From: Xiphophorus maculatus
Taxonomy: Eukaryota > Chordata > Actinopteri > Cyprinodontiformes > Poeciliidae
Assembly (NCBI RefSeq): GCF_002775205.1
Contig: NC_036447.1
Location: forward strand, 13,436,501-13,500,500
Direction of reading: 5' to 3'
DNA: 64,000 bases
A program made the position numbers and the translations under genes. Below the pieces are notes generated by a model, which saw only the letters and a program-made list of their open reading frames with translations, was not told where the DNA came from and did not search any database. Positions 1-13,582 of this stretch are shown piece by piece. The stretch's first letter is position 1. Each line of letters opens with the position of its first letter.

Positions 1-3000
1 TGTTTATCAGTTCCAGTGTTAAGTGTTCTTTTGAAAATAAAGTGTATCTATCTTTAGCAGGAAATCGCATGCATTGTTACGTAATTTCCATTAAATCAGT
101 GTAAAAAGGTCTTCAAACAATATTATCGTTTATCGCAATCATTTTGGAACAATCACTCTGCAAAATTTGTTATCGTGACAGGCCTAGCAAGAACTTGATC
201 AGACTTATTGAGGTCAAAGAACCCTTTTTAGTAATCCGAATGTCAAACAATTCTCCAGACTTTGTGAGAATAACCCCTTCTAAGTTAATCTTGAACATTA
301 ATTTTGTACCTAATTTTCACCATCTTTATTTTCTTTTGAGCAATCCAGTATTGATTCATATCTCCTTGTTTGAAACCCAATGTGTTTCTGATTCAATGCA
401 GCTTTGATCACTTAGTTGGTACTGTAATCATTTTGTAGGGGGAATATGTGATTTTCACAGAAAATAATGTAACTTGACGCAGTCAAAGTCAACTTATCCA
501 AATTATTAAGAATCTTGAAATGCTTTCCAAATTGTGCTGTAGAAACTACTAATGAATACTTTGATAGCTTCTTCTGTCCACACGGCAATTTCATTGCGCA
601 CTGGTTTTTTTCTCTTGTAGTCCGGAGCAAGAAAAACACATTTATGTTCCAAAGAGCCCCATGGATCCATTATATGTGATTCTCTAATAGTGCCATAGCA
701 TTTGTCCATGTTTTGTTTAACATACTGATAGAGCAGGGGACTTCTTCAGGCAACAAGAAATAAAATGTCCTATTAAAAATGTGGAAGAATGCTTTACAAG
801 TCCTGTACAAGATCTGTAAGAGCAGCTGTTGTGTTTACCACATTTACCCTGGGATGAATGTATACCACAGTTTTGAATATTTTTGGAATTTCTTTCAAGG
901 GAAAAAAGAGACCAACAGAAACACAACAGAGTTCATTGTTAGGGGAGCTGCAAGACTTCCTTGAGCTGACATTGGTATATTATTGTGAGTTGCCAGACAA
1001 CCCCACACCCACTACTTGTGATTTAACAGTAAGCTGTCCATCACAATTAAGCCAAATTGGTAGGAAATATCTATCAGTCTCACAATCCTGGCTCTGATCA
1101 TCAGCTGTCAACCAAGTCTCCTTCAGGGCAATCATACAAATATTCTTACAGTCTGATGAAAACTTTACTTGTGCTTGGATCTTGTCATTTTTACTCCTGA
1201 GAGATTGAGAGTTTATAAGAATGACAGATGGGAGTGGTAGGCGGCGCTCTGAAACTGCTCAGCAATCTTGGCTGCCATCTTAAAGTCTTTGCGTTATTAT
1301 TGTGACCCAGTCTGGACATAATCATTGTTCTCCTCAGGGCATAGTGGGCTGAATGCTGTTGGTCACGCTCCGTCCACCAGACTGCAGTCTTTCATCATCA
1401 TCTCCACAGCGACAGCGCCTTAAGTCACCGTGACAATGAATACCACCTGGGCCTGTGACACTTGCTGCCTTCACCATGCTCTACATTCAATCACATGTGT
1501 CTAACTGCCCTGCAAAGCACCTTATATCGGTGTGCTCTCTAATCAGCCTCCTGGTCTCTGTCCCCCAGTTAATCACTTCCACACCCACCATGAAAGTCAT
1601 AGTTGTAAATTCACACATTTTTCATGGATTCTCTTTGAATAAATGCAAAGTTCTGGTAATTTGCATCAGGAGACTGGAGATCTACACTGGAAAAGTGTTT
1701 TCATTAAAATAAAATTCTCCAAGTCTTTCATTTAATGGTGCAAATAACAGAAACCTATCAGCAATTGTAATTTTGCATGTTTTCCATTTCCCTTCGGACC
1801 ATTAAGCATACATTTAAACCCATGATTTAAGTGCATAAAGTGTTTTGGTGTTGTTTAATCCTATGAGATTCTCAAGCAATTACAAATTATTTAGGCAAAC
1901 ACACACAACTCAAGCCAGGCCTTTAGACCCATTTGGGTGTTGGGGTTTACTTTCCTGTTGGCAACCCAACCATGAATGTATGAAAATAAATATCATCTTA
2001 ATAAAGTGCTGGATTACTTTAACATTAATGATGTTGGGTTGTGTATTATTTGAGTGAATGTCCACAGCCCAATGGTAATCCCCCACATTTTAATATATAC
2101 AAGATTCCACATTTAGTCAACATGCTCAGAAAGTACCCTACTGCCATCGTGTGGCTCCACCTATACAAGGCTTATCATTTCTTTATCAAATTGTACAGTC
2201 AAAATTTCATCACATGCCATTTTTCTAATGGACTGCTTTATGTTTTTCTTTAAAAAGCCACATATGTTATCCAAATAACAAGATAAGAGCTGAGGACCTT
2301 CACATGTTTGGTATATTCTCGGGTACAACTTCCTGATGCCTGAAGGTTCCATGTGCACGTATTCAAACACTTCCAAAGATTTCAGCATAAGCATGAATCC
2401 AACTGTCATGTTATTCAGGAATGAGATGGAGTCTCTGTCCCACAGAGGAACAAGTTTTGTTCTAAATATGCACAACAATCCCCTAAAAGGTGAAGATGCT
2501 GACTCAATCAAGTACGAGTAAGAGAAAAGAGTAAGAGAGAAAAAAAATCTTAATATGATAGTTAAATCATTATATTGAGATAGTATCGCAATATAATGAG
2601 AGATTGTTGTTGTTTTTTATCAGTGGCGGAAACAGGCTTCCATAGGTAGCAGCAGTAAGTTGCAAAGACATTTCTCTGCACCCGGAGTCTTCTTAAAATA
2701 CATGGTATCATGAGGAAAAAATATTCTGTCATAAACATTTAAGCAACAATTCAATACATCAGCCAGGAAGTTAAGCCTTGGGTACATATGAATCTTCCAA
2801 ATAAAAAGTGATCTTAAGCATTAAAGGTACAGTATGTAACTTTTATTTAAATATATGGGGGGCGGGAGGGTTCCATGTCATGACAGTATGTTAAACAGAT
2901 AGTTGGTGAAAAGATCGATATTCTCTACCTCCTCACTGAGCTATCATTGCAGTCTGAAGAAATGGACTGCTGCGGGCCAAAAGCAACCAATCACACCCAG

Positions 3001-4000
3001 GAGGAAAGTTTAAACGCTGTCACTAAACTTCACATATGTGCTGCTAAATGTGCTAATGGGAGAAATGACTTACCGTTACAGGAAAACCGTTTTTCCGTCG
3101 TCATTGATGGCCTTGCTAACTAGCCTAGCATTCACAACAAGATCTGCTGATAGGAAAAAGCTACAGTGGTGGTAGCATAAAACAATGAGGTGAGCGGGGG
3201 ACGCCACACGAGACAAGCGCTAAGACCCGCCTCCTGGCTCTGATTGGTTATTTCTAGTTAGCACTGGGAGCATTACGAAAAGGCAGAACATATATATAAA
3301 CATTTAATGATAAAGTGACTTAAGAACAAAGTAAATGTTTTCAATATTTGTGCAAAGCTGAAATACAGTTGAGTCAGTTCTCTTGGGAGAATTGGGACAA
3401 GATTCCAGCAATATTGTGAGCAGCTTGTTGGAAAATACCAACAAGCTGCAACTGCAACCTCAGCAACTGGTCTCATGTTTTTTGCAGGTTTAATTATGAG
3501 CAGGTTCTCTGTCCATGCTGAAGAGAAGCCGCCCAATGTCATGATGCTGTCACTATTTTGTGCCACCGTGCCAATTATGCATCCAGGGTTTTCACAGAAG
3601 CTGTACTTATATGGAGAAGAACACAGCTGGACTCTTTTTTTATTTTTACTAATATTTACTTTGTGGCTAAAATGTGTTGTTTGCTCTGGACTATTTAAGG
3701 CATTAGATTTAATGGACTGAATATGAAGGAACAACAAAAGGTTTCAGATTTCTATTTGTAAAAAACAAGATGGCCTCTTATCTTTTCCCCTCCCCTGCAT
3801 ATTTACACACTATGTTATGTTTCCCAACAAAATACACTGAAGAATTCAGTTGCAATATGACATAATACAGAAAAATTCAAGATGTGTAAACACTTTGGCC
3901 GCTGTAGATATTCACAAGCCCCCTGTGACCCTGCAAGCATAAGAGGGTAAAGTCAATGAATTGGTCGATGGATGAATGTAATGTAAACATGTTTTGCAAG
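1..4000. other. Intergenic region upstream of lcorl
   Basis: I see no gene here. The open frames are short (up to 154 codons), lack a recognisable domain, and are not flanked by convincing splice sites or a neighbouring exon in frame. The longest, on the minus strand at 3273..3737, and a 116-codon frame at 2161..2511 resemble nothing I can name. The text around 3530-3590 loosely resembles the antisense of fish Tc1-like transposase repeats. A possible dispersed repeat lies at about 2818-3290 and is listed separately. Confidence 0.5.
2818..3290. repeat. Possible dispersed fish repeat
   Basis: The block begins with the sequence taaaggtacagtatgtaac, which I recognise as a recurrent start of fish interspersed repeats. 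It ends with a stretch (gctctgattggtt and following) also typical of such repeats. No coding capacity or clear terminal inverted repeat is visible, so the class is not assigned and the borders are approximate. Confidence 0.35.
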
Positions 4001-4141
4001 GCTATGTGAAGTTATGTGGCTGTTTATCATTATCTCAGCTCCCTCTAGTGGTAAACTGCTGGTGGAACATTTGTGTGGCAGTCTCATCCCGTCTCTTCTC
4101 AGGAGAGAGAGAGAGGGAGAGAGGGGGTAGGGATTGAGAGA
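4000..4141 (+). promoter_or_regulatory. lcorl: Probable lcorl promoter-proximal region and 5' UTR
   Basis: A purine tract (GA repeat, 4101..4127) precedes the lcorl start codon by about 15 bases, and the sequence on both sides of exon 1 is richer in CpG than the flanking DNA. No TATA box is obvious. The ATG at 4142 is the first in its open frame and sits in a good Kozak context (A at -3, G at +4). The exact transcription start cannot be read from sequence. Confidence 0.4.
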
Positions 4142-4235
4142 ATGGCGGCCGTGCAATGCACCAGATGCATGGTAGAAAGGAAAGGGTTTCGGCGGGAACT
4201 TGATTCCTGGCGGCATAGACTGATACACTTCGTTG
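4142..4235 (+). CDS. lcorl: lcorl coding exon 1
   Basis: It encodes 31 residues from MAAVQCTRC to HFV and leaves one unpaired base before the donor gtatga. Cys6 and Cys9 form a CxxC pair. Start choice rests on family match and Kozak context; upstream in-frame codons contain no ATG. Confidence 0.9.
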
Positions 4236-7200
4236 GTATGAAATCCTATCATGTTTTAGTTTTTCAAAAACAACTCAGTTGTTTTGGCTACCTTTAGCCG
4301 CCAATAAAGAGCGCTGCTCCGACCTAAGCTGCCTTGCTAACTAGTAGCTTGCTGGTTGCTGTCGGTACTGTAGGTAGTTTATAACTGTAGCAACTAGCTT
4401 GCGTGTTAGCTCCTTTGTCCAAGCTTTGCCAGCTAGCTGTTAGCCGGTGTTTGTTTTTTAGGCATTTCCGTGTCAGTTTTACAGCTTCACACATACATCA
4501 CGGCGTGGTATAATAACATATTTGTAATGTAGTAATGACGTTTACCGTGTTTATTTACTGACACATTCATATATATCGGCTATGCTAACGTGATGCTAGG
4601 CTAAGTTTAGGTTTCAGCTAATCTTTATGGGAGGGGTTTTGTTGATATGCAGAGAAAGCTAATGTCACATAAGAAGGATAAAACCCTGTAGATGGCTCAA
4701 CTTAACGACTTTTATCAATTTAGCCCCATGTTGAACCCCTTTTCATGTTACTGCCTCGGAAATCCGGTTGTGTCAAGATTATGCTAGCTTAGTCCAAGTC
4801 AACGGTAGATACGGTTTATTGTCTGACATGAAAATAAGGACCTAACCCAATATCTGCCACTTAATCTATACGATAATATAAAGATCTTACTAACCTTTGA
4901 ATATATTTATTGTTGCAATTGAGTTTTGAACAAACCGCATCGGCACGATTATAAGTTTTTTCCTAGGCCTTGTATGGATTTACGTTAACAAATAACGCGA
5001 TTAGGACCGTGATTAAACGCCAGAGTATAACATTTATATAAGTGACAGTTTGTTACTTTTTGTCTTGCAGGGTTTGAAAGTATTCTGGTGGGAATTTATG
5101 GCCCAATGCTGCTGAGAGACCTTAATTTATTTGTGGGTAGGTTATTAATCCTTTATACTCAAAGTGTTTTGGTCGTTGCATTATTGCAAGCAGACTGTCA
5201 AACTGATGAGTGTGTCTGTTTTTAAACGCCCTGAAACCTTGTAGAGTACAAAGGTACCTTTTGACATTTGAAACTTGACTTAAAAATATTTCTATGTATG
5301 ACTATTTTGAGGTGCCAGCTGTTGATTTTTTATTTTTTTGGATGATGGTTCACTCAGGTTTTAAACAAACGATCTTTGACTCAGTCATGAACTAGTTGAC
5401 CTGTTTTACGTGTTGCAGCATTTAAAGCATAAATGTAATATTACTTGTTGTTTATTTCACAATATGGCCCCCAAAACAGCAGGACCTTGTCCTATGTTTG
5501 AACACCAACACCTGTGCATTCCACCTATGCATTTCCTGCATTGACATATTTTCACTCAATTACACTTGTATCCAGATAACATACTGTATGTCCAGTAGGC
5601 CATAGTCACTGGGGTATTGTTTTGTTTCAGAATTTTAACTCAACATTTATGCTAAATCCTATTTCCTGGATTTATTCCTACCTATAACATGTTCAGATTC
5701 CTCTGTCACTTAACCATTTTAGTTTAGCTAACGATTAATATATTGTACAGGGAAATAGGACAGCCCTTCAAAAACTGATACATATTCAGATTTTGCTGAT
5801 ATTCACTGAAAAAATACATGCAACTTAAAACCTGTATGCTTTATGAAAATAGTTATCAATGCTTTAAGAAATATTAGTTTTAGATGCTTATTAGGGAACA
5901 TAAAATGTCCTTTATGGACAAATAAAATATATACCTAATGTATTTAAATTTCATCCATAACCTAACACAATACACTATATGCTATATAGTTATTCCAAAA
6001 CAGCAGACCTTAATAAATATAAAGATTTTTAAAGCATGCTTGCAGTCATGAGTCTGACTGTAAATATATTAATGTGTCAAAATGTAACATATTTTTAGAA
6101 CTTTTTTTCATTAGGTTAATGCCATAGATCTAGGAATGCGCTAGTCTTTCAGCCGATATTTTGAATATGACACCGATTTTATCCATCAGTCTTCTCTTCC
6201 TCCACAAGGTTTGAAAATCAACCACTGTCTCCTTTTGTTCTGTCATGAGAGAGAACTGAAAAAAAGTGAAATGAAATTTTAAATGAAAAGGAATCAATTA
6301 TTTTGTTTAATTAATTTAGTAGTTTGGACATCAGTGCTCTAAACATTTTTATTTTATAAGACAACCTTGTGCAGTTAAAGCAAGTTTGTTTTGTTTCACA
6401 GCTATTAGTCACTGGGATTGGAACAATTAAGGTGCATTGGGATCTTATAAAACTTGACAGAGACGGCTATAAGAAAAATCGGTAGCTGTTGGAATTGGCA
6501 GATCAAGCTGTTTTTTTTTTTTTTTTTACTGTACTGGGACATATGAAACATTTTTGAGTATATTATAAAAGGCTATTGCTTCAAAAACAGAGTGATGCTA
6601 CAGATTGAAGACAGATTAGTAACAGTCACTGTGTGTTGCAAGTCAGAAAATATAATAAAATGTACAACATCCACCATTGTCAGAGTTACTGTTGGACAGG
6701 AAATAATTTTGAGACACTGGAAATATGGTAGTAAACATGGGATTGACTTTGAGATCTGGGCATATGCAAAAAGCAATCATTTTAATCTGTAAAACAGCCC
6801 CACAGTCCAGAAAAGTGAATTTATTGATTAGTCATTTTTAATCAATTTAAGTGACTGTGATGGACAAGGTTTTAAGGTATCAAACTAGAGATCTACATTA
6901 GATTTTGAAATAATCTCGTGGTGGTTTCTGTCATCCCATACCAAGTTGTTGTTATGTTACTAAGTAGGTTTTATTTAATCTTTCTCCGTAACAGTGATTA
7001 TTTATAGCATTATGTCATAGCAACTGAAACGCCATGTACTTTTGAATTAGGGTAGCAGTGTGGCCTGCCAGCAGTTAAGGGGAAATTTTACTGAAAATTA
7101 TACAGCTGTTGTAAAATTATGATCTGCAAGTTATGTTGAATCTCTCAGTGAATATGAAGTTTGCTTGTTGCACATTCTGCTGTTCCCAGTGTCATCTGAA

Positions 7201-10200
7201 TTTTGCACCCACCACTTTTGTTGGGTCTCACTTTAAATCCATAGTTTAATTTCTCAATAGCTAAAAAATTGCATGTTGATTTCTGCTATGAAAGGTGAAA
7301 AGGTTGTAAACACGATGCCAAAGAAATACCCTATCACTTGTTACGCAGAATGGGTCAAGCTGTATTTGAGGAAATGTAGAGTTTTTGTTATGTTTTACAG
7401 ACTGTGAACCTGATGAGTTGGATGACTGGTCGGCAGAGGCAAGCCTCTCAACATGTTCGTTCTGTAATCTGCCACTGGACAAACTCAATGTAAGGATTTT
7501 TGATGACATTGTCAAATGCACAATTTCTCACACAGTATAATATAAGATCTGAATGAAGAACCAATAAAATAACTGATTATTTTTCCTTCATGTAGGACCA
7601 AGTACCCGCAGCTGTGTCGCCTCTCTCTTCCCCTTCTGATTACTCTCCTTGCCAGACCTCAACCATCTCTGAGAGCAGCCAATCAGCACACAAGTTCCTT
7701 CAAGCTGTGTTTCACAAGAAAGGTCAGTCTATTATTGATTGTGTTCCCTGTTTTGGCCTTAAAAAAAAAGAACATGTGTGGATCTTTTTTGATGTATGCT
7801 GAGTGTGGCCAATAGAAATGAACTGAGAAGCTGAAAATATCAAATAAATAAATTCTTTAAATGTGTTCCCTAGATAAAGACCAATTAGGAAAATTATTGT
7901 TGAAAACACATACATATACAGTGAACCCTCACTATAACGCTGTTCACCTTTCACAGCCTCGCTGCTTCACTGAGTTTTTTATGCAGTTTTTTTTTTCACA
8001 GTGCATTGTGTTCTGCGTCCTGATTGGCTAAACAGTCTCCGCGCTTCTTCTCTACCTGTGTGCCAATAACGTTATGGTATTTAACTATACAGCTTGGCAA
8101 ATTTTGGCAAATATTTTTGCCCAGAAGAAAAAAAAGAGCAACAACAACTACCGATAACTATGTTCTTCTCTTGAAAAAACACATCTGCACCACAGGCTTC
8201 AGAAGAAAAAGACACTAGAGAGCGGAGTCAGGCCACAGTGTCACAGTCAGAGGAACAGTATATCACAATTTCTTCTACTGTACTTTGTAGTGATGATTAC
8301 AATGATTATTTTACTGTAGTTATTTGTACGAAAGCGTCATATTTGTTAAAACAAATGCTTAGGCCTGAAAACAGGTTTTGTTCTTTGGTTTCAATGTAGA
8401 GTATTTAATTATGCTGTATAATAATTGTAAAAAAATTAAGGTAACTACTTCGCGGATTTCGCTTATCACGGGTTCTTTTCGGAATGCAATCCCCGCGAAA
8501 AACGAGGGTTCACTGTATAGATAAATATTAGTATCAGTAATCACACTGGGGCTATTCTGTAACCCTATGTCAATGGAATATAATATCCTGGTTTTGAGCA
8601 AAGTGAAAGTTTTTTTTAATTGTCTCTGAAGTCTAACTTTGTCTGGCTAATAAATTAGTGTAGGACAAAGCCTTAGAAATGACAGGAATAATTCAGAAAC
8701 TGGCATACGTTGTTTTTTTATGTAAAAGTCATCTTTTCTGAATTCGTGGTCTGAAGTGCAACAAGAATGTCCCCTGAAGTTGAAAATCTAACTTGGAAAG
8801 TCAGAGTTTTCCAGACAGCCCCAAGTTCAATCATTGCTGCCACACTTGGTGACAGTTGAAGATGTAACCTACCTTTTAGAAATTCTGAGCCTCTGTGTCT
8901 CATTAAATCAACAAGACGTATAATAATGTAAAACCTCTATTTGTGTACTTGTTCTTTTGTTTGGTTGCACAAAATGGAAAGGAATAAATCATTGGTTTGT
9001 ATTTATATAAGTAGTGCAATAGCATCCTCTCCGCCCAAGGTCCACCTCAAACTTCAGAGGTTGTAGCTGCAGCTCTCACTACTTGTTGTAATTGCAGTAC
9101 TATCAGTGCTTTCTAGTTTTGTCACCAAAGTCTCCAATAAACCAAAAAAAGTTGCAAGTCGCTTTTTTAAAAACATGTCACTGGTTGTGTCTTAAAAATG
9201 GATAAATACAGCGTCAACGTTGCTAAGTTGGAAACAATGATCCCACTTCAAACTGAAGTGTTCTTTGTCACTTTACGGTTTAACATGACAGTCCGACTCT
9301 GGACACACCACAGCAGTAGTTACTAACTGTTATTATTGTGTTTAGAGTAGATACCAGTCTGACCAGGATGAAAGGCCTAATTCTGATTGAGTCTGAAACT
9401 ACCTGATTGGGCACAAATTTCTGTCTCGTCATGTTTGATATTTGAAGTGAAGTCAGCATACCTATCTTGTCTGCAAATCTCTAGCCCCAACAAAAAGTGC
9501 AACATGATGTTACTTTGTGTCAAACATGTCCCAGTGTAGGCATATTGTCGTGAAAGTAGTTAATTTTTGCCTAATTAAAACCAACAACAGATGCTGATGC
9601 TTCACGTAGTCTTCGTCAAAATCTGAGAAATAAGTTGAGGAAAAATTTTACTTTACTTGCTGATGTCAGCAACTCAAAAGTTGTAAAAAAAAAAAAAAAA
9701 AAAGTTAATGGTCTTGTACTTTGGATCTAGCCAGGAAAAGGTTGCGTTTATATCTGGATTTTATGTCTCCAGTAGAGAACATAAAAGGGAAGTACTTTTG
9801 CTTTTTTTGTTCATAAGAAAATGAGAGAACATTTTTAATACTCTGCACTACATCACCTTTTTAAAAGTCATTTTCTTCTTTTTTTCTTAGCTTTATTGTT
9901 TGAATAGTAATGTACTGAGATATGCTTACAGGCAAATTTCTGTGTTTGTATGAGCTTCAGGTTGCGTTTACGAGCTCATCTTTGTTCCATCATACAAATT
10001 GTCAGCTGAAAGTTGAGTTGATTTTAACTTTCATCTCGATCGCTTCTCTTTGTGTTTCAGATGTGACCCTGGATTGTGATCCCAAAATACCTTTAGTTGC
10101 TCATGAACTGATGAAGAAGATGATACATAAGTTTGCTGAGGAGTATGCATCCAAGTGCCTGCTCCGTACCACAACAAATGGAGTTACAAGACCCTCATCT

Positions 10201-13200
10201 CCGGTGCCAGAGACATCAGATGCTCCTCTGGATCTCACAGTGAACCGAACAGGTGTGAAAAGCTGTTGGAGGTTAAAATACTTTGAATCAAAATAAAGTT
10301 GACTCCGTACAGTTTTATATTTATGAAATATTTTTGCTTTTTAACAGATGGTGTGTTGGATCTCTCAAACCGGAACTCCACAAGCTCTGCAACAACATCA
10401 TCCAATTCCAACGCCTCAGGGTAAGAGTTTTATTTTGCATGGATTTATTTAGTTTAAAGTTTTTGGGATATTCAAAGAGAGAAAAAATTATGAGGGAATA
10501 AGAGTAGCTTGGCATGTTGGCATTTTATCAAAAACTGCCCTGGCAATAAAGTATTACCAAATTGGTGCTGCTGATCTTTTCATCTTCTCGCAAGTCAATA
10601 CTAAGATGGGTGCTTCAGCCTAACACTGTTGACTGACTTATAGTTTTGTAATAGCTCTTCCTTGTAAGTTATTTAACGGGCAGCTCTTCAGCCCAAATAA
10701 TTCAATTCTGTTGTTGTACGGGTTTGTAATCCTACATTGTCTTAAAAAAATATTCACATCCCTTGAGTCTTTTCACATTTTTGCTACGGTACAACCACAA
10801 TCTTTATTGAATTTTAGTGTCTTTATGTGATAAACCAACTTGGAGTAGTGTAAAGTCATAAAGTGGAAGAAAAGGCGTATACAGATTTTAAAAAATGTGA
10901 GCTAATAAATAAAACTGGTAAAATTGTGATTAAAAATGCAGTGGCATCCATTTGTGCTTAGTTTCTGTTTTACTTAAATGGGATTCTAAAGTTGTCCTCA
11001 GAAGACGCCTATTAGTAAATAGTCCACCTGTGTCTTAGGGCTGGGCAATAAATCAGTAATAATATATATTTTAATATCAATAGTAAATATGATAGAATGT
11101 TCAGTAATTTCACAGAGCTCTGATTCAGAACCACAAAGCATTCTGGGGATGTAGGCAGAGGAAAGTCTTTAGCCCCTCAACTTTTCTCATGCATCTAAGC
11201 AAGATGAATGGCATTAACTAACTCACTCACTTTTTAGGTGCCTACCCAACAACCTGTTGAGTAACTTGTGGAGCAGGAGTTGCGTGTTTCTCCACTGTGC
11301 CTCATAATTACTTAAAAATAAGAAACAATGTGAAGTGAAGGAAGAAAATGAGTGCAACAGCCTTATTTTCAATATTTAAAACAAAAAAACGAATCAATAA
11401 TTCTTGATATCGACTGATGTGAAGCACTTGTATTGTGATACATTTTCTAGCTACATCGTCCAGCCCTAGTATCCGATATTTAAAACAAAAAGATAATGAA
11501 TAATTATTAACATTGACTGATATGAAATTTGTATATTGTGATACATTTTTCAGCCATTTTGTATAAATCTGTTCTGTGAAGGCTTCAGTAGATAGTCAAG
11601 GAACATTAGTGAACATCATGAAGACCAAGATGCTGGGTTATAACACAATATTTCAATCTGGTCTAGTAAAAATCCACAACTCAATTGAGAATTTTTGTTA
11701 AGACTCTACAATTTATGTCAACATACAGTCACAATCGCTTCTGACTTATCTTGAGCTATTTCAATCTGTAGATTCAGCAAGCAGGTAAGACACACAACAA
11801 AAAACTTGCAGTTAGTTTCAAAGAGAAATGGTTCCACAAACTATTGGCTCAGGGGGTACTGCATAGAAATGCACGTCCAGATTTTTTATTAGCAAAGAAA
11901 TTTTAAAATCTTGCCTTGTCTTCCTTTTGTTCTACAATTATGTATCGTTGTGTGTTGGTGTATCACATTAAATGAAAACAAACTACAGTGAAGTTTGGGG
12001 ATGTAATTCGTGGAAAATGTACAAGCGTTCAAAGGTTATGACTACTGCACGACATTGTAAAAGCTAGCTTGTATTTGATATTGATACTTTGATTCCATGG
12101 GGTTGACTCTTTTATCTCTTGAGCGGTAACGTCACAATAAAGGCTTCACCATTACCAACACCCCAGGATTGTACAATGAGACAATAAGGACATCATTGCA
12201 GTACTCCACAACGCATTTACTTCCTCTTTTAATGAACTATTTATGACCAACATGTAAAAGTCCCTGGATATCTCAAAGCTGCAGGGGTTGCATGCCATTC
12301 ACAGACTGTCCCACCTGGACGTGAAGAGGCTTTGCTGCACACACAGAGTGTGTGTGACAGACAGGCAGCAGTGTGTGAAACAGACTGAGAACATACAGAC
12401 ATGAAGCAGTTGCAGTGATGTTACCAACACAAGGCATAAAGGAGTGGACCCCTGAGTCTTCACCCCACCCTGTCCCCTAAGCCAACCCCCATCATCACCT
12501 CCATCCTGACCCTGCTGTTTGGTCCTCCCATTCCTAGGAGGCAGCACAAGCCGAACGAGTGCATTGAGAGGAGCTGGGAGCTGTCTGAGCGGTTGCTGTC
12601 CAAGGCTTTGAAGGATATCCGCTCAGGGAGGCTGCAGGAGCAGCGAGCTGCCTTGCTCTATGGGATACCCCTGCAAACCTTGCGGCAAGGTTTGGAAAGC
12701 TGGACTGACGGGAAGCTGGGTGTGCTGCATCAGCTTAAGCAAGGTGGCAGGGACTATAGGGATGAGGCAACCTCACACAATGCGATGGCCTCAACACTGG
12801 GAGGAGAAGCCCGCCTTGTCCTGCAGAAGGTGGCAGCTTGCGCAGAACAGGCAGAAATTGGGGGAGGGGCAGAGGAGAATTCAGAATTTACTTTCCCATC
12901 GTCTACTCTCGTTTTTTATAAGCCAAGTGGGCAACAAAAGACCCTCCCCTACTGTTTGTCCCAGCTCAGGAATGCTCTTCAGCGACCAACAAGTCCACCT
13001 CCCAGTTTGGGATCTCCCACATCCCTGCGGATTCCTCAGGTTCGTTCCGTGTCGGTGTCAGCAGAGAACTGCAGCACGACTGAAGATCTCCATCAAAGTA
13101 CCTCGCTAACAGAGAGTACTGCCAGTCTGTCTTCGGCATCTGCCAGACCTTTATCTTTCTTCAAACTCAGATCGCCTTTGCTGGCTCAAGGCTGTTCAGA

Positions 13201-13582
13201 CAGCGCCAGCCAAATACCTCATCGTCTGGGACCACGCAGATCCTCACTGGATGAGCCAGAAGACGGTTGCCGGGATAAAGACAAACAACCCAGGAAAAAA
13301 CGGGGAAGGTATCGGCAGTACAACCATGAGCTGATGGAGGAAGCCATCACCATGGTGATGGCTGGCCGCATGAGTGTCTCTAAAGCTCAAGGAGTTTATG
13401 GAGTGCCACACAGCACACTGGAATACAAAGTCAAAGAACGCACTGGAACTCTGAAGAACCCTCCCAAAAAGAAATCTGCTACCGTTTCTTCATCTAGTTC
13501 CAACTTGTCTGGATCCGGTACCAAGACCAATTCCAGTAACTCAGGAAGTCTTGCATTAGCTGTCGACACGAAGAGTTTTTAG
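4142..13582 (+). CDS. lcorl: Ligand-dependent nuclear receptor corepressor-like protein, short (Psq/HTH) isoform
   Basis: Coding exons are 4142..4235, 5071..5136, 7401..7489, 7596..7722, 10061..10252, 10348..10420 and 12538..13582, all with GT..AG borders and matching phases, giving 561 codons. The N-terminus ([20 protein letters not shown]) matches the LCORL family as I know it. Residues about 143-154 ([12 protein letters not shown]) match the start of LCOR. CtBP-type motifs are PLDLT (181-185) and VLDLS (192-196). Residues about 465-530 form the Pipsqueak helix-turn-helix of LCOR/LCORL ([14 protein letters not shown], then [19 protein letters not shown], ending NPPKKK). A second, weaker Psq-like segment is at about 232-265. 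The family consists of nuclear DNA-binding transcription cofactors recruiting CtBP; that role is inferred here from homology. The convergent neighbour ncapg confirms the locus as LCORL rather than LCOR. Confidence 0.93.

Larger units (their letters stand above)
10741..12050. mobile_element. Decayed Tc1-like transposon in lcorl intron 6
   Basis: The left part (attcacatcccttgagtc, then text about unwinding to 'gataaaccaacttggag') and the right part (ggctcagggggtactgcat, then 'tgttggtgtatcacat') match, in order, the two ends of a familiar fish Tc1-like element. Fragments between them, such as caactcaattgagaat near 11677, recall its transposase region. The coding capacity is gone and the borders are approximate. 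A second element is nested inside. Confidence 0.55.

Noticed and set aside
2161..2511. 116-codon frame on the minus strand
   Set aside because: I recognise no family. It could be an old transposon or pseudogene piece, but nothing in the sequence supports a gene.
3273..3737. 154-codon frame on the minus strand
   Set aside because: No recognisable domain or splice context; parts of the opposite strand look like antisense Tc1-like debris.
9922..10296. 124-codon frame read as a single exon
   Set aside because: Only 10061-10252 is exon; the flanks have an intronic acceptor tract and run past the donor.
12660..13109. 149-codon second frame in the lcorl Psq exon
   Set aside because: It is a shadow of the 12538-13582 coding exon.
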